This document shows positions 14,139 through 22,245 of a stretch of DNA of 26,999 bases, one piece after another (the stretch's first letter is position 1; each line of letters starts with the position of its first letter). Source of the stretch: B16-G9 sp964400655 (lineage in GTDB: Bacteria; Bacteroidota; Bacteroidia; Bacteroidales; F082). Under the pieces are notes generated by a model, which made no database searches, was not told the origin of the DNA, and saw nothing but the letters and a program-made list of their open reading frames with translations. The stretch spans positions 1 through 26,999 of the forward strand of contig CAYNVN010000087.1 of the NCBI GenBank assembly GCA_964400655.1. Reading direction: 5' to 3'. The position numbers and the translations under genes were made by a program.

Positions 14139-14226
14139 AGCGATGAATCGATAAATGAAATTCTTTTTTTCTGTAGTTCTCTCTCTTTTTTTATTAGCCG
14201 GTTCGGTTTTTTAATAGTTTTACGCC

Positions 14227-14952
14227 ATGGAAACAATTTGGAAACAGGAGCTGACCATCCACTGGGAAAAAACCGATATTTCGGGTAAACTCAGTTTGCC
14301 GGGTCTGGGCCAGCTATTGATAAATACGGCAACACAACATGCCGAAATGCTCGGATTCGGGTTCGAGGCGCTGAAAGAGCAGAACCTTAACTGGGTTCTT
14401 TTCAGAATGAACATCGAAATTAAGCGGCTTCCTTCGTGGAACGAGCCGGTTACGCTCACCACCTGGCCCCTCGGCATAAAAGGGTTGGCCGGACTAAGAG
14501 AGTTTGTGATGCACGACAAAGCGGGCCGTGAACTTTGTAATGCCACATCGGAGTGGCTCATTATTGACCTGGATACCAGAAGGCCAAAACGTCTTAATCA
14601 GTTTGACAAGCTGATGCAATACAACCATAATAAAAAAGCATTCACCGGTGTACCTCCCGTAGCCGATACCAAAGCTGTTTTTAAGGATTTATTCAGCATC
14701 ACGGTAAGGCATTCCGATATGGATTTTAACGGGCATGCTACCGCACGCAGATATTTCGACTGGCTGGACGACGGACTTTACCTGAACAACTCCGAACGCG
14801 AAATAAAGATGATTCAGGTAACATTTTTTCAGGAAACATATATTAACGATGTATTGATTTTGCAATCGAATGAAACCGGTACCACCGTAAAAGGAATTAA
14901 GCGGTCCGACGGGAAAACAGCATTTATGGCTGCGGTTGTATTTAAAGATTAA
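14227..14952 (+). CDS. Acyl-ACP thioesterase
   Basis: The enzyme hydrolyses acyl-acyl carrier protein to release free fatty acid in the cytoplasm. The protein has 241 residues with the double hot-dog layout of the FatA/FatB-type family. The first hot dog (about 1-130) includes ISGKLSLPGLGQLLINTATQHAE and WVLFRMNIEIKRLPSWNEPVTLTTWPLG. The second (about 150-241) includes HSDMDFNGHATARRYFDWLDD. In the latter, Asp166, Asn168 and His170 match the conserved D-x-N-x-H catalytic motif, while the usual VNN after His is replaced by ATA, a mild departure. It is followed after only 6 bp by a PHP-family gene and is likely co-transcribed with it. Confidence 0.9.
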   Translation: METIWKQELTIHWEKTDISGKLSLPGLGQLLINTATQHAEMLGFGFEALKEQNLNWVLFRMNIEIKRLPSWNEPVTLTTWPLGIKGLAGLREFVMHDKAGRELCNATSEWLIIDLDTRRPKRLNQFDKLMQYNHNKKAFTGVPPVADTKAVFKDLFSITVRHSDMDFNGHATARRYFDWLDDGLYLNNSEREIKMIQVTFFQETYINDVLILQSNETGTTVKGIKRSDGKTAFMAAVVFKD

Positions 14953-14958
14953 AACGGC

Positions 14959-15801
14959 ATGATTAATTTTAATTTTCATCAACACACCATTTTTTCGGAC
15001 GGAAAAGAGGAACCTGAAAAATATATTGAAGAGGCTTTAAAACTTAAGTTTAAAGCCATGGGGTTTTCTGAACACTCTCCTTTGCCTTTTGAAACACCTT
15101 TTTCGTTAAAGCAGGATAATATAACAAGGTATGTTAACGAAATAGAGAAGCTGAAAAAAAAGTATTCGGGACAAATTGCCGTGTATCGCGCTTTGGAACT
15201 GGATTATATTCCAGGATTGTCAGAAGACTTTGAGCATTGGAAAGATGCCTGTAAAACCGATTATTCCATTGGCGGGGTGCACCTTGTAAAACCCGGTAAT
15301 ACGGATGCGCTTTGGTTTACCGACGGTCCCGACAGAAATGTTTACGACAGCGGAATTGAATCGTTTTTTGATAACGATATACGGAAAGCGGTAACTACCT
15401 ATTATCATCAGCTTAACAGGATGATAGAAACGCAAACCTTTGATGTGGTTGCCCACGTTGACAAAATAAAAATGCACAATCAGGATCGTTTTTTCAAAGA
15501 GGATGAAAAATGGTACCGGAATCTGGTTTCGGAAACTTTAACACTCATTAAAGAGAAGCAATTGATAGCGGAAATCAATACCCGTGGTATTTATAAAAAA
15601 CGCTCCGAAAAATTATTCCCCGACGACGAAACCCTAAGGCAGGTTGTTAAAATGAAAATACCCGTCATCATCTCTTCAGATGCACATAAACCGGGGGAGA
15701 TAAATCTTTTTTTCGATTATGCGGTAAAACGGCTGATTGAATCGGGTGGCAAAAGCGTTTGGTTTTTTAACGGCCGCACCTGGGAAGAGCGGGCCTTATA
15801 A
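14959..15801 (+). CDS. PHP-domain phosphatase, histidinol-phosphatase (HisJ) type
   Basis: PHP enzymes use a multi-metal centre to hydrolyse phosphate esters; the HisJ group converts histidinol phosphate to histidinol. The protein has 280 residues. The metal ligands are all visible: HQH (His7, His9), Asp14, SEH (Glu38, His39), Glu80 in ALELDY, His108 in GGVHLV, His166 in VAHVDK, and DAH (Asp241, His243). The whole chain is one PHP barrel. No other his gene is in the window; the partner is an acyl-ACP thioesterase 6 bp upstream. The substrate may therefore be histidinol phosphate from an orphan locus or something else. It converges on radC with a 53-bp gap that shows no terminator. Confidence 0.85.
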   Translation: MINFNFHQHTIFSDGKEEPEKYIEEALKLKFKAMGFSEHSPLPFETPFSLKQDNITRYVNEIEKLKKKYSGQIAVYRALELDYIPGLSEDFEHWKDACKTDYSIGGVHLVKPGNTDALWFTDGPDRNVYDSGIESFFDNDIRKAVTTYYHQLNRMIETQTFDVVAHVDKIKMHNQDRFFKEDEKWYRNLVSETLTLIKEKQLIAEINTRGIYKKRSEKLFPDDETLRQVVKMKIPVIISSDAHKPGEINLFFDYAVKRLIESGGKSVWFFNGRTWEERAL

Positions 15802-15854
15802 AATAAGGTGAAACAGATTTAAAATAGAGTACAACGTATTAAAAACGGCTTTAT

Positions 15855-16556
15855 CTACATTACCCCTTCGTCGGAAAAGCTGTAATAGCCGTCGTTAACC
15901 ACAATGATGTGATCGAGCACGTTGATTTCCAGGTCGGCACCAACCTTTGTAAGCCTTTTGGTAAGTTTAAGGTCATGCCCGCTGGGTTTGGGGTTTCCCG
16001 AAGGGTGGTTGTGGGCCAGTATGATACCCGATGCACTGTGTGCCAACGCCTCTTTGAAGATTTTTTTCGGGTCGGCCACGGTTCCCGAAAAGCCTCCCTG
16101 CCCGATGGAAAGATTGGCAATTACTTTGTTTGCCCTGTCGAGCAGCAGGATACGAAACTCTTCGGTGTAAAGATCGGTAAGGAAAGGGGTTAAAATATCG
16201 TAAGCATCTTTACTACAGGTTATTTTTTTCTTTTCCAGTGCCTGTTCCATCAAACGCCGTTTGCCCAGTTCCAGCGCTGCAATAATTGAAATGGCCTTGG
16301 CATTTCCAACGCCTTTAAATCCGGATGTAAGATCGTGAACGGTAAATTTCGAGAGCTCAATTAAATTATTGCCGGCTTTGTTCATTATTTCCTGTGCCAG
16401 TTCAACAGCCGACAGGTTTTTGTTTCCCGACCCCATCAGGATGGCGATTAGTTCGGCATTGGAGAGTGAGTTTTTCCCTTTAAGCAACAGTTTTTCGCGG
16501 GGGCGGTCATCTTCGGCCCATTTGGAAATGGGTTTTTTGTTGTAGTTCTCGCTCAT
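15855..16556 (-). CDS. radC: RadC family JAB-domain protein (UPF0758)
   Basis: The protein has 233 residues. The N-terminal part (about 15-100) has LSNAELIAILMGSG and a helix-hairpin-helix-like segment (GFKGVGNAKAISIIAALELGKR, about 79-100). The C-terminal part (about 108-233) is a JAB/MPN metalloprotease-like domain with H-N-H-P-S-G (182-187) and Asp195, the H-x-H-x10-D zinc ligands. The name RadC comes from an old repair assignment that has since been questioned; its true biochemical role is not settled. The start codon at 16556 lies 18 bp downstream of the rpsT terminator, so the gene either depends on read-through or on a weak promoter (TACTTTTA, one mismatch, at 16564-16571). Confidence 0.93.
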   Translation of the reverse strand: MSENYNKKPISKWAEDDRPREKLLLKGKNSLSNAELIAILMGSGNKNLSAVELAQEIMNKAGNNLIELSKFTVHDLTSGFKGVGNAKAISIIAALELGKRRLMEQALEKKKITCSKDAYDILTPFLTDLYTEEFRILLLDRANKVIANLSIGQGGFSGTVADPKKIFKEALAHSASGIILAHNHPSGNPKPSGHDLKLTKRLTKVGADLEINVLDHIIVVNDGYYSFSDEGVM

Positions 16557-16573
16557 GGCGAGTTAAAAGTAAC

Positions 16574-16606
16574 AAAAAAACCCGGACACAGCAAGTGTAT
16601 CCGGGT
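16574..16606 (-). terminator. Intrinsic terminator of rpsT
   Basis: Minus strand: a CCCGGATACAC / GTGTCCGGG stem with a short loop and one bulge is followed by seven T. It lies 27 bp past the rpsT stop. Its last 15 bases, CGGGTTTTTTTGTTA, are identical to the end of the rpmA terminator at 17761-17795 on the other strand. Confidence 0.9.
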
Positions 16607-16632
16607 ATAATATCTTTTAAAAGAAAATCAGA

Positions 16633-16887
16633 CTACGAGAGGTGATTGGCAAATTTGGCAGCTTTCGATTTAAGGTTGCCTGCTTTGTTTTTGTGAATAA
16701 TACCTCTTTTGGCCACTTTGTCAATCATTGCGGTTAATTTGGGTAATTGCGCTTCGGCCTCTTTTTTATCAGTCAGTTTTCTGAATTTTCTAACGGCATT
16801 ACGCATGGTTTTTGCGTAATAGCGGTTATACATCTTTCTTGCTTCGCTCTGTCTGATTCTTTTCAGTGCTGATTTATGATTAGCCAT
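16633..16887 (-). CDS. rpsT: 30S ribosomal protein bS20
   Basis: bS20 binds 16S rRNA early in 30S assembly. The protein has 84 residues and is strongly basic and helical. MANHKSALKRIRQSEARKMYNRYYAKTMRNAVRK is the typical N-terminal half, and the C-terminal half GIIHKNKAGNLKSKAAKFANHL also matches. It is divergent from rplU; TAnnTTTG at 16927-16934 supplies a promoter with a leader of about 33 nt, and the terminator at 16574-16606 closes the unit. Confidence 0.97.
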   Translation of the reverse strand: MANHKSALKRIRQSEARKMYNRYYAKTMRNAVRKFRKLTDKKEAEAQLPKLTAMIDKVAKRGIIHKNKAGNLKSKAAKFANHLS

Positions 16888-16926
16888 AATTCAAATTTGT
16901 TGTTAGATGTTTTTAATTTCGGGCTG

Positions 16927-16934
16927 CAAAAATA
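16927..16934 (-). promoter_or_regulatory. -7 promoter element of rpsT
   Basis: Minus-strand TATTTTTG fits TAnnTTTG, with a start near 16920 and a leader of about 33 nt. The -33 half is not recognisable. Confidence 0.6.
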
Positions 16935-17029
16935 AATATTTATTTGATACCGTAAAATTTTATTTAATTTATTTTTTTGCTGTAGTTTAGCCCGGCCGAT
17001 ATCTTTTTAATTTTTTTTACACACAAAAG

Positions 17030-17059
17030 TTTGTGCATAAGTTTTTTTTTCTATTTTTG
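17030..17059 (+). promoter_or_regulatory. Promoter of rplU-rpmA
   Basis: This is the best promoter in the window: TTTG (17030-17033), an 18-bp spacer, then TATTTTTG (17052-17059), matching the Bacteroidota -33/-7 consensus. Start would be near 17066, 33 nt before the rplU ATG. The -33 element is part of a perfect dyad, CACAAA-AG-TTTGTG (17022-17035), which could be an operator. Confidence 0.8.
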
Positions 17060-17098
17060 CACCTCCAAAATCATAAGCAATAATTAAAAGAACTTATA

Positions 17099-17410
17099 AT
17101 GTACGCAATAGTTGAAATAGCCGGTCAGCAATTTAAGGTAGAGCAGGGCCAGGAAGTGTTTGTTCACAGGCTGGAAGGCGAAGAAGGCGCTAAAGTTGAA
17201 TTTGACAAAGTGCTGTTGGTTGACAACGAAGGTTCTGTTAAAATAGGTGCGCCCGTTGTTGAGGGTGCCAAAATTGATGGTAAAATTGTTTCACACCTTA
17301 GAGGAGATAAGGTTATTGTCTTTAAAAAGAAAAGAAGAAAAGGTTACCAAAAACAGAACGGTCACCGTCAGGACCTGAGTAAAGTTCTCATTGAAAAAAT
17401 AACTGTTTAA
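17099..17410 (+). CDS. rplU: 50S ribosomal protein bL21
   Basis: bL21 binds 23S rRNA domain I. The protein has 103 residues, the normal size. YAIVEIAGQQFKVEQGQEVFVHRL at the start and the basic VFKKKRRKGYQKQNGHRQ loop near residue 75-92 are family signatures. It is the first gene of the rplU-rpmA operon, 37 bp before rpmA, as in most bacteria. Confidence 0.98.
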   Translation: MYAIVEIAGQQFKVEQGQEVFVHRLEGEEGAKVEFDKVLLVDNEGSVKIGAPVVEGAKIDGKIVSHLRGDKVIVFKKKRRKGYQKQNGHRQDLSKVLIEKITV

Positions 17411-17433
17411 TTTATCCGTCGCAATAACGGAAC

Positions 17434-17447
17434 TAAAATCTGAAAAA
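17434..17447 (+). promoter_or_regulatory. Leader of rpmA, variant of the groES/pheT motif
   Basis: TAAAATCTGAAAAA directly before the rpmA ATG matches the groES and pheT leader TAAAACCTGATAAA at 12 of 14 positions, but without the 2-nt spacer. It may be coincidence in AT-rich sequence. Confidence 0.25.
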
Positions 17448-17723
17448 ATGGCTCATAAAAAAGGAATGGGTAGTTCGCACAACGGTCGCGAATCGGAAAG
17501 TAAAAGATTAGGTGTTAAGATTTATGGCGGACAATTTGCCAAAGCAGGTAATATTATTGTCAGACAAAGAGGCACCACACATAACCCCGGCCTTAACGTA
17601 GGTATGGGAAAAGATCACACACTGTTTGCACTTACCGATGGTGTTGTTGAATATCGTAAAAGAAGAAACAACAAATCGTATGTAAGTGTAATGCCCTTTG
17701 AAACAAAAGAAGAAGCAAAATAA
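17448..17723 (+). CDS. rpmA: 50S ribosomal protein bL27
   Basis: bL27 lies near the peptidyl-transferase centre. The protein has 91 residues. It begins directly with MAHKKGMGSSHNGRESESKRLGVK, the typical start without the extra N-terminal peptide that Firmicutes process. VRQRGTTHNPGLNVGMGKDHTLFAL is the conserved core. It is second in the rplU operon and followed by an intrinsic terminator. Confidence 0.98.
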   Translation: MAHKKGMGSSHNGRESESKRLGVKIYGGQFAKAGNIIVRQRGTTHNPGLNVGMGKDHTLFALTDGVVEYRKRRNNKSYVSVMPFETKEEAK

Positions 17724-17760
17724 AACATTTGGTTAGTAGATAGTATTTTCCGAATAAACA

Positions 17761-17791
17761 ACCCGGTACACATTGTGTATCGGGTTTTTTT
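17761..17791 (+). terminator. Intrinsic terminator of rplU-rpmA
   Basis: The stem ACCCGGTACACA / TGTGTATCGGGT (one G-T pair, tiny loop, 17761-17785) is followed by a T-run to 17791. It lies 37 bp past the rpmA stop and resembles the rpsT terminator closely, in inverted orientation. Confidence 0.92.
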
Positions 17792-17821
17792 GTTAAAGTG
17801 CCGTTTTCCGTAACAATAAAT

Positions 17822-17829
17822 TACCTTTG
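17822..17829 (+). promoter_or_regulatory. -7 promoter element of serS operon
   Basis: TACCTTTG fits TAnnTTTG and would start transcription near 17836, about 11 nt before the serS ATG. It lies just past the rpmA terminator, so serS starts its own unit. No -33 TTTG at the usual distance. Confidence 0.6.
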
Positions 17830-17846
17830 TAAAAAAATTTAATACC

Positions 17847-19118
17847 ATGCTTTCATTACAATTAATAAGAGATAACAAAGCATTTGTGGCCGAACGTCTT
17901 GCCATAAAAAATTTTGATGCCGTAACCCTGATTGACGAAATAATTGACCTCGACAGAAAAAGAAGAAATACCCAGAGCGAACTGGATAATATGCTGGCAG
18001 AGGCAAACCGGCTGGCAAAATCAATCGGACAACTTTATAAAACGGGCGAACGTGATAAAGCCGAAGCCGCCAAAACCAGGTCCGTTGAGTTAAAGCAACG
18101 TTCCAAAGAGCTCTCGGCCACTCTTTCGGAATTTGAAAACGAGCTTAATAAAAAACTTGTGGAGCTGCCCAACATACCGCACCAATCGGTGCCCAAAGGC
18201 AATTCCGACGAGGATAACGAAATAATTTTCGAGGAAGGTTCCATTCCCGAACTTCCGGAGAGCGCACTGCCGCACTGGGAACTTGCCGCCAAATACGGGA
18301 TCATCGATTTTGACCTGGGCAGTAAAGTTACCGGAGCAGGATTTCCGTTTTACCGCGGTAAAGGTGCCCGGCTGCAACGTGCACTTATCAATTTCTTTTT
18401 GGATGAAGCCCTTGATGCCGGTTATCTCGAATATCAGCCCCCGTTGCTTATTAACGAGGATTCGGGATTTGGAACGGGACAGCTTCCCGACAAAGAGGGT
18501 CAGATGTATTTTGTAAACGAAGATAACCTCTATCTTATTCCCACGGCCGAAGTACCCATTACAAACATTTACCGGAATGTGATTTTAAAAGAGTCGGACT
18601 TTCCCGTTAAAAATGTGGCTTACTCCAACTGTTTCAGGCGCGAAGCCGGTTCGTACGGAAAAGATGTACGCGGATTGAACCGTTTGCATCAGTTTGATAA
18701 AGTGGAAATCGTTCAAATTGAACATCCCGACAATTCGTACCAAACACTGGAAAGTATGAAAGAGCATGTTGCCGGATTGTTGCGTAAGCTGGAACTTCCG
18801 TTTCGCATTTTACGGCTCTGTGGCGGCGATTTAAGTTTCACATCCGCCCTTACATTCGATTTCGAAACCTATTCGGCCGCTCAAAAAAGATGGCTGGAGG
18901 TGAGTTCGGTATCCAATTTTGAGAGCTTTCAGGCTAACCGGCTTAAACTCAGATTTAAAGATAAAAACGGAAAAACACAACTTGCCCATACTTTAAACGG
19001 CAGTGCACTGGCGTTGCCCCGAATTGTCGCTTCGCTTTTGGAAAACAACCAAACACCCGACGGTATTAAAATACCCAAAGCGTTACAACCTTACACCGGT
19101 TTTGAAATAATCGATTAA
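17847..19118 (+). CDS. serS: Seryl-tRNA synthetase
   Basis: SerRS charges tRNA-Ser in the cytoplasm. The protein has 423 residues, normal for bacteria. The N-terminal coiled-coil tRNA-binding arm (about 30-110, DLDRKRRNTQSELDNMLAEANRL) is present. The class II catalytic domain has motif 2 (FRREAGSYGKDVRGLNRLHQF) and motif 3 (NGSALALPRIVASLLEN). TAEVPITN and LCGGDLSFTSALTFDFETY are also typical. It is the first gene of a plus-strand unit with a secreted TPR protein and rsmA. Confidence 0.97.
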   Translation: MLSLQLIRDNKAFVAERLAIKNFDAVTLIDEIIDLDRKRRNTQSELDNMLAEANRLAKSIGQLYKTGERDKAEAAKTRSVELKQRSKELSATLSEFENELNKKLVELPNIPHQSVPKGNSDEDNEIIFEEGSIPELPESALPHWELAAKYGIIDFDLGSKVTGAGFPFYRGKGARLQRALINFFLDEALDAGYLEYQPPLLINEDSGFGTGQLPDKEGQMYFVNEDNLYLIPTAEVPITNIYRNVILKESDFPVKNVAYSNCFRREAGSYGKDVRGLNRLHQFDKVEIVQIEHPDNSYQTLESMKEHVAGLLRKLELPFRILRLCGGDLSFTSALTFDFETYSAAQKRWLEVSSVSNFESFQANRLKLRFKDKNGKTQLAHTLNGSALALPRIVASLLENNQTPDGIKIPKALQPYTGFEIID

Positions 19119-19147
19119 ACGACAACCTGTTTCACAATTAATTGAGT

Positions 19148-21037
19148 ATGCTATTTAAACACCTGCATTATATTGCGATAATTTTTTTATCCGTCGTGGT
19201 TTTTTACCCGTCAGGTGTTTCCGTGGCACAAAACCGGGCCGTCGAGCTTAAAAAAAACACACCCAAACAACCACCGCGCAGGCAGCCTTCAAAAGAGGTG
19301 CTGGCGCGGTCGTATTATTACGGCGAAGATTACGAAAAAGCGGCACAACTTTACGGCGAATTATATAACAATCAGCATAAATACCTTTATTACAGTTACT
19401 ATTATAACAGTCTTGTCTATCTCAGAAAATACAAAGAGGCTGAACGAATTGCCAAAAAACAGATAAAACTAACCCCCGAAAATTACCGTTACAAAATCGA
19501 TTTGGCGTACATCTATTCGTTGGAAGGGCTTACAAAAAAGTCAAATCGTATCATCGGCCGCATTTTGAATGATCTGCCCGAAAACCGTAACCTGATTATA
19601 AATATTGCCAACAATTTGCAATCAAGAGGTTTTACCTCCGAAGCACTGGAAGTTTACGAAACGGCCAAAAAGCGAAATATCGGCCGGTACGGATACAATT
19701 TGGAAATGGCACGCGCCTACCAGTATGCAGGCGATTACGACAAAATGTTCGATGTGCTTATTGCACACCTTGAGGAAAATCCCGACGACCTGCCGCGGGT
19801 TGAAAACCGCATTCAAAACATGCTGGTAATGGATGTGGATAATAACCTGTCGAAAGTTTTTAGAGAAAAGTTGCTGATAAAAGCACAGGCCGAACCCGAT
19901 AATCCGGTTTATGCCGAATTTTTAATGTGGTACTCGTTACAGATAAAGGATTTCGATTTGGCACTCCGTCAGGCAAAATCCATTGAGAGGCGTTATAGAG
20001 ATCAGGAGGAGGTGATGCTTGAGGTTGCCGATATTGCCTATTCCAACGAACGGTACGACATAGCGGTAAAAGCATACGAATATCTGAAGAAGAAAAAAGA
20101 TAACACCCCTTACTACGCAATAAGCTGTGAAGGTTATTTTAAATCGAAGGTGAAAATTGCCGGTACCGACACCAAAACATGGAAGGCTCTTTCGGAAGAG
20201 GGTGATAAAATTATTGAGGAACTGGGAATTAACAGGGAAACATCCGAAATTGTTCAAAATCTGGCACACATTAAGGCTTTCAGACTGAACCAAACTTCCG
20301 AAGCCGTTGCCATGCTCAAAAAAGCCGTTAAACTTTCACTTCCGTTTAACGAAAAAGCCACCCTTAAAATGGAACTGGCGGATATTCTCGCATTTTCCGG
20401 AAAGTTTTGGGATGCTTCGCTGCTCTATTCGCAGGTTGAACATGATATGAAAAACGACCCTCTCGGACATGAGGCCAAATTCAGAAATGCACGCATCTTT
20501 TATTACAAAGGCGAATTTGAGTGGGCGAAAACACGTTTGGACGTTTTAAAAGGCTCCACATCAAAATTTATTGCCAACGATGCCATGGAACTTTCCATGT
20601 TTATTAAAGAGATGCTGGCAGAAGATACCTTGGGCTTTACATTGCGACTGTTTGCCGCTGCCGACCAATTTGCTTATCAGCAAAAATACGACTCCGCCCT
20701 CATTTTTCTTACAAAAGCCCAAAAGCAGTCTGCCGGGTCGCCGGCCGTTGAATATGTATTGTTTAACAAAGCGTCCGTTTACCAAGAACTAAAGCAATAC
20801 CAAACCGCCGACTCGCTTTACACCATGCTTTATACCAACTTCCCCGATAATTTTAAAGCCGATAATGCCCTGTTTGAAAGTGCCCTGTTAAACAGCAGGT
20901 TTTTAAATAACCGGGCAAAAGCTTCAGACCTCTATTTAAAACTGATGAAAGATTATCCCGAAAGCATATATGCTACTGAGGCACGTAAACTTTACCGTAA
21001 ACTGAACAAAAAATCCGGCAATCATGGTGCGACCTAA
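19148..21037 (+). CDS. Exported TPR protein
   Basis: The protein has 629 residues from the ATG at 19148; a TTG two codons upstream (19142) is a less likely start. An N-terminal signal peptide (hydrophobic about 8-24, likely cleavage near SVAQ at 28) is followed by a basic, Pro-rich stretch, then TPR-like helical pairs through most of the chain. At the end are repeats of the YbgF/BamD type (QYQTADSLYTMLYTNFPDNFKADNALFESA; ASDLYLKLMKDYPESIYATEARKLY). This suggests a periplasmic scaffold; its partners are unknown. The stop overlaps the rsmA start by 14 bp, which implies tight co-expression with rsmA and serS. Confidence 0.88.
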   Translation: MLFKHLHYIAIIFLSVVVFYPSGVSVAQNRAVELKKNTPKQPPRRQPSKEVLARSYYYGEDYEKAAQLYGELYNNQHKYLYYSYYYNSLVYLRKYKEAERIAKKQIKLTPENYRYKIDLAYIYSLEGLTKKSNRIIGRILNDLPENRNLIINIANNLQSRGFTSEALEVYETAKKRNIGRYGYNLEMARAYQYAGDYDKMFDVLIAHLEENPDDLPRVENRIQNMLVMDVDNNLSKVFREKLLIKAQAEPDNPVYAEFLMWYSLQIKDFDLALRQAKSIERRYRDQEEVMLEVADIAYSNERYDIAVKAYEYLKKKKDNTPYYAISCEGYFKSKVKIAGTDTKTWKALSEEGDKIIEELGINRETSEIVQNLAHIKAFRLNQTSEAVAMLKKAVKLSLPFNEKATLKMELADILAFSGKFWDASLLYSQVEHDMKNDPLGHEAKFRNARIFYYKGEFEWAKTRLDVLKGSTSKFIANDAMELSMFIKEMLAEDTLGFTLRLFAAADQFAYQQKYDSALIFLTKAQKQSAGSPAVEYVLFNKASVYQELKQYQTADSLYTMLYTNFPDNFKADNALFESALLNSRFLNNRAKASDLYLKLMKDYPESIYATEARKLYRKLNKKSGNHGAT

Positions 21038-21785
21038 AAAACATCTCGGGCAACATTTTTTAAAAGATAAAAACATTGCCGAAAAAATTGCCGGCTGCCT
21101 TTCGGGTAAATATCCGTTGGTTTGCGAACTGGGGCCGGGTACGGGTATTCTTACTTCCGCACTGCTGGAAAGGGAAGATGTTGAAATATTAAAACTAATT
21201 GAAATCGACAGCGAATCGGTTGAATTTCTTAAAACCGCTTTTTCCGATGCAAGGCTCGAAATCATTCAACAGGATTTCCTGAAATTCGACCTTGCTACCG
21301 TTGGTAACCGCCCTTTTGCTTTGATTGGAAATTTTCCGTACAACATTTCGAGCCAGATATTTTTTAAAGCACTGGAGCATCGCGATCTTATTCCCGAAAT
21401 TGCCGGGATGATTCAAAAAGAGGTGGCTGAACGCATGATTGCCGCACCGGGAAACAAAACCTACGGAATTTTAAGCGTTTTAATGCAAACCTGGTACGAT
21501 ATTGAATACTGCTTTACGGTAAACGAAAATGTGTTTTTTCCGCCACCAAAGGTTAAATCGGCCGTTATCCGCATGACACGAAACAGCAGCAGGCAGTTAA
21601 GCTGTAACGAAAAGTTGCTTGTCAAAGTGGTTAAAACCGCTTTTAATCAACGACGTAAAACCATGCGAAATTCATTGAAAGGCCTGATTCCGGAAACCAT
21701 TAAAGCAAACCCTGTTTTTGATTTGCGCCCCGAACGGTTATCCGTTGAACAGTTTATTGAGCTAACCAATCTTATCGAGGGATAG
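21024..21785 (+). CDS. rsmA: 16S rRNA dimethyladenosine transferase RsmA (KsgA)
   Basis: RsmA dimethylates two adjacent adenines near the 3' end of 16S rRNA (A1518/A1519 in E. coli numbering) using S-adenosylmethionine, a late 30S check. The protein has 253 residues. KKHLGQHFLKDKNI is the typical start; the SAM-binding loop is ELGPGTGILT (about 33-42); the catalytic motif appears as GNFPYNIS, with Phe in place of the more common Leu. The C-terminal domain contains FNQRRKTMRNSLKG, the family signature. It starts inside the last codons of the upstream TPR gene and converges on the DivIC-like gene; the 28-bp gap shows no hairpin. Confidence 0.97.
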   Translation: MVRPKKHLGQHFLKDKNIAEKIAGCLSGKYPLVCELGPGTGILTSALLEREDVEILKLIEIDSESVEFLKTAFSDARLEIIQQDFLKFDLATVGNRPFALIGNFPYNISSQIFFKALEHRDLIPEIAGMIQKEVAERMIAAPGNKTYGILSVLMQTWYDIEYCFTVNENVFFPPPKVKSAVIRMTRNSSRQLSCNEKLLVKVVKTAFNQRRKTMRNSLKGLIPETIKANPVFDLRPERLSVEQFIELTNLIEG

Positions 21786-21813
21786 GCTTTTCATTATCGG
21801 TTTTCGATTACCC

Positions 21814-22107
21814 TTACTTTTCCTCACGCACAATAACAAAAACCTCTTCGTTCTTTTTTTTCATATAGTATCGCTCGCGGGCAAATTTCTCAAGCAGGGC
21901 GGTATCGTTTTCGTACGCACGAATCTCATTGGAAGTTTTTTCGATTTCCAGGTTGTAAAACTGTTCGCGCGATTTCAGGTCGTTTAGCGTGTTGGCAAGT
22001 TTAATCTGTTCCGTCAAACTGTTTTTGTCGAAAAAAGCCAGCCACACAAAAAACAACAAACCGGTATAAAAAAACCGGTTATTTAAATATTTGTTGAAAA
22101 ACCGCAT
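21814..22107 (-). CDS. DivIC/FtsB-like septum formation protein
   Basis: The protein has 97 residues: a short cytoplasmic start, one membrane segment (about 12-27, FFYTGLLFFVWLAFFD), then a coiled-coil helix (about 30-72, LANTLNDLKSREQFYNLEIEKTSNEI) and a short end with FARERYYMKKKNEEVFVI. This order and the (A/E)RYxMKKxxE block are typical of the FtsB/DivIC family, which bridges FtsL and FtsQ in the divisome at the inner membrane. TAnnTTTG at 22132-22139 is a likely promoter. It is monocistronic here. Confidence 0.88.
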   Translation of the reverse strand: MRFFNKYLNNRFFYTGLLFFVWLAFFDKNSLTEQIKLANTLNDLKSREQFYNLEIEKTSNEIRAYENDTALLEKFARERYYMKKKNEEVFVIVREEK

Positions 22108-22131
22108 CCGGTAAGATTATAAATGATTAAG

Positions 22132-22139
22132 CAAAGATA
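22132..22139 (-). promoter_or_regulatory. -7 promoter element of the DivIC-like gene
   Basis: Minus-strand TATCTTTG fits TAnnTTTG, with a predicted start near 22125 and a leader of about 19 nt. No -33 TTTG at 19-21 bp. Confidence 0.55.
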
Positions 22140-22245
22140 GAAGGATTGTTTTATTGTGTTATCATGAAGCAAACTTTTTATAAACCATGCTGTGTTAGTG
22201 TTGCTATTTTTCCGAAATTTACCCTAATCTTAAAATCAATACAAT

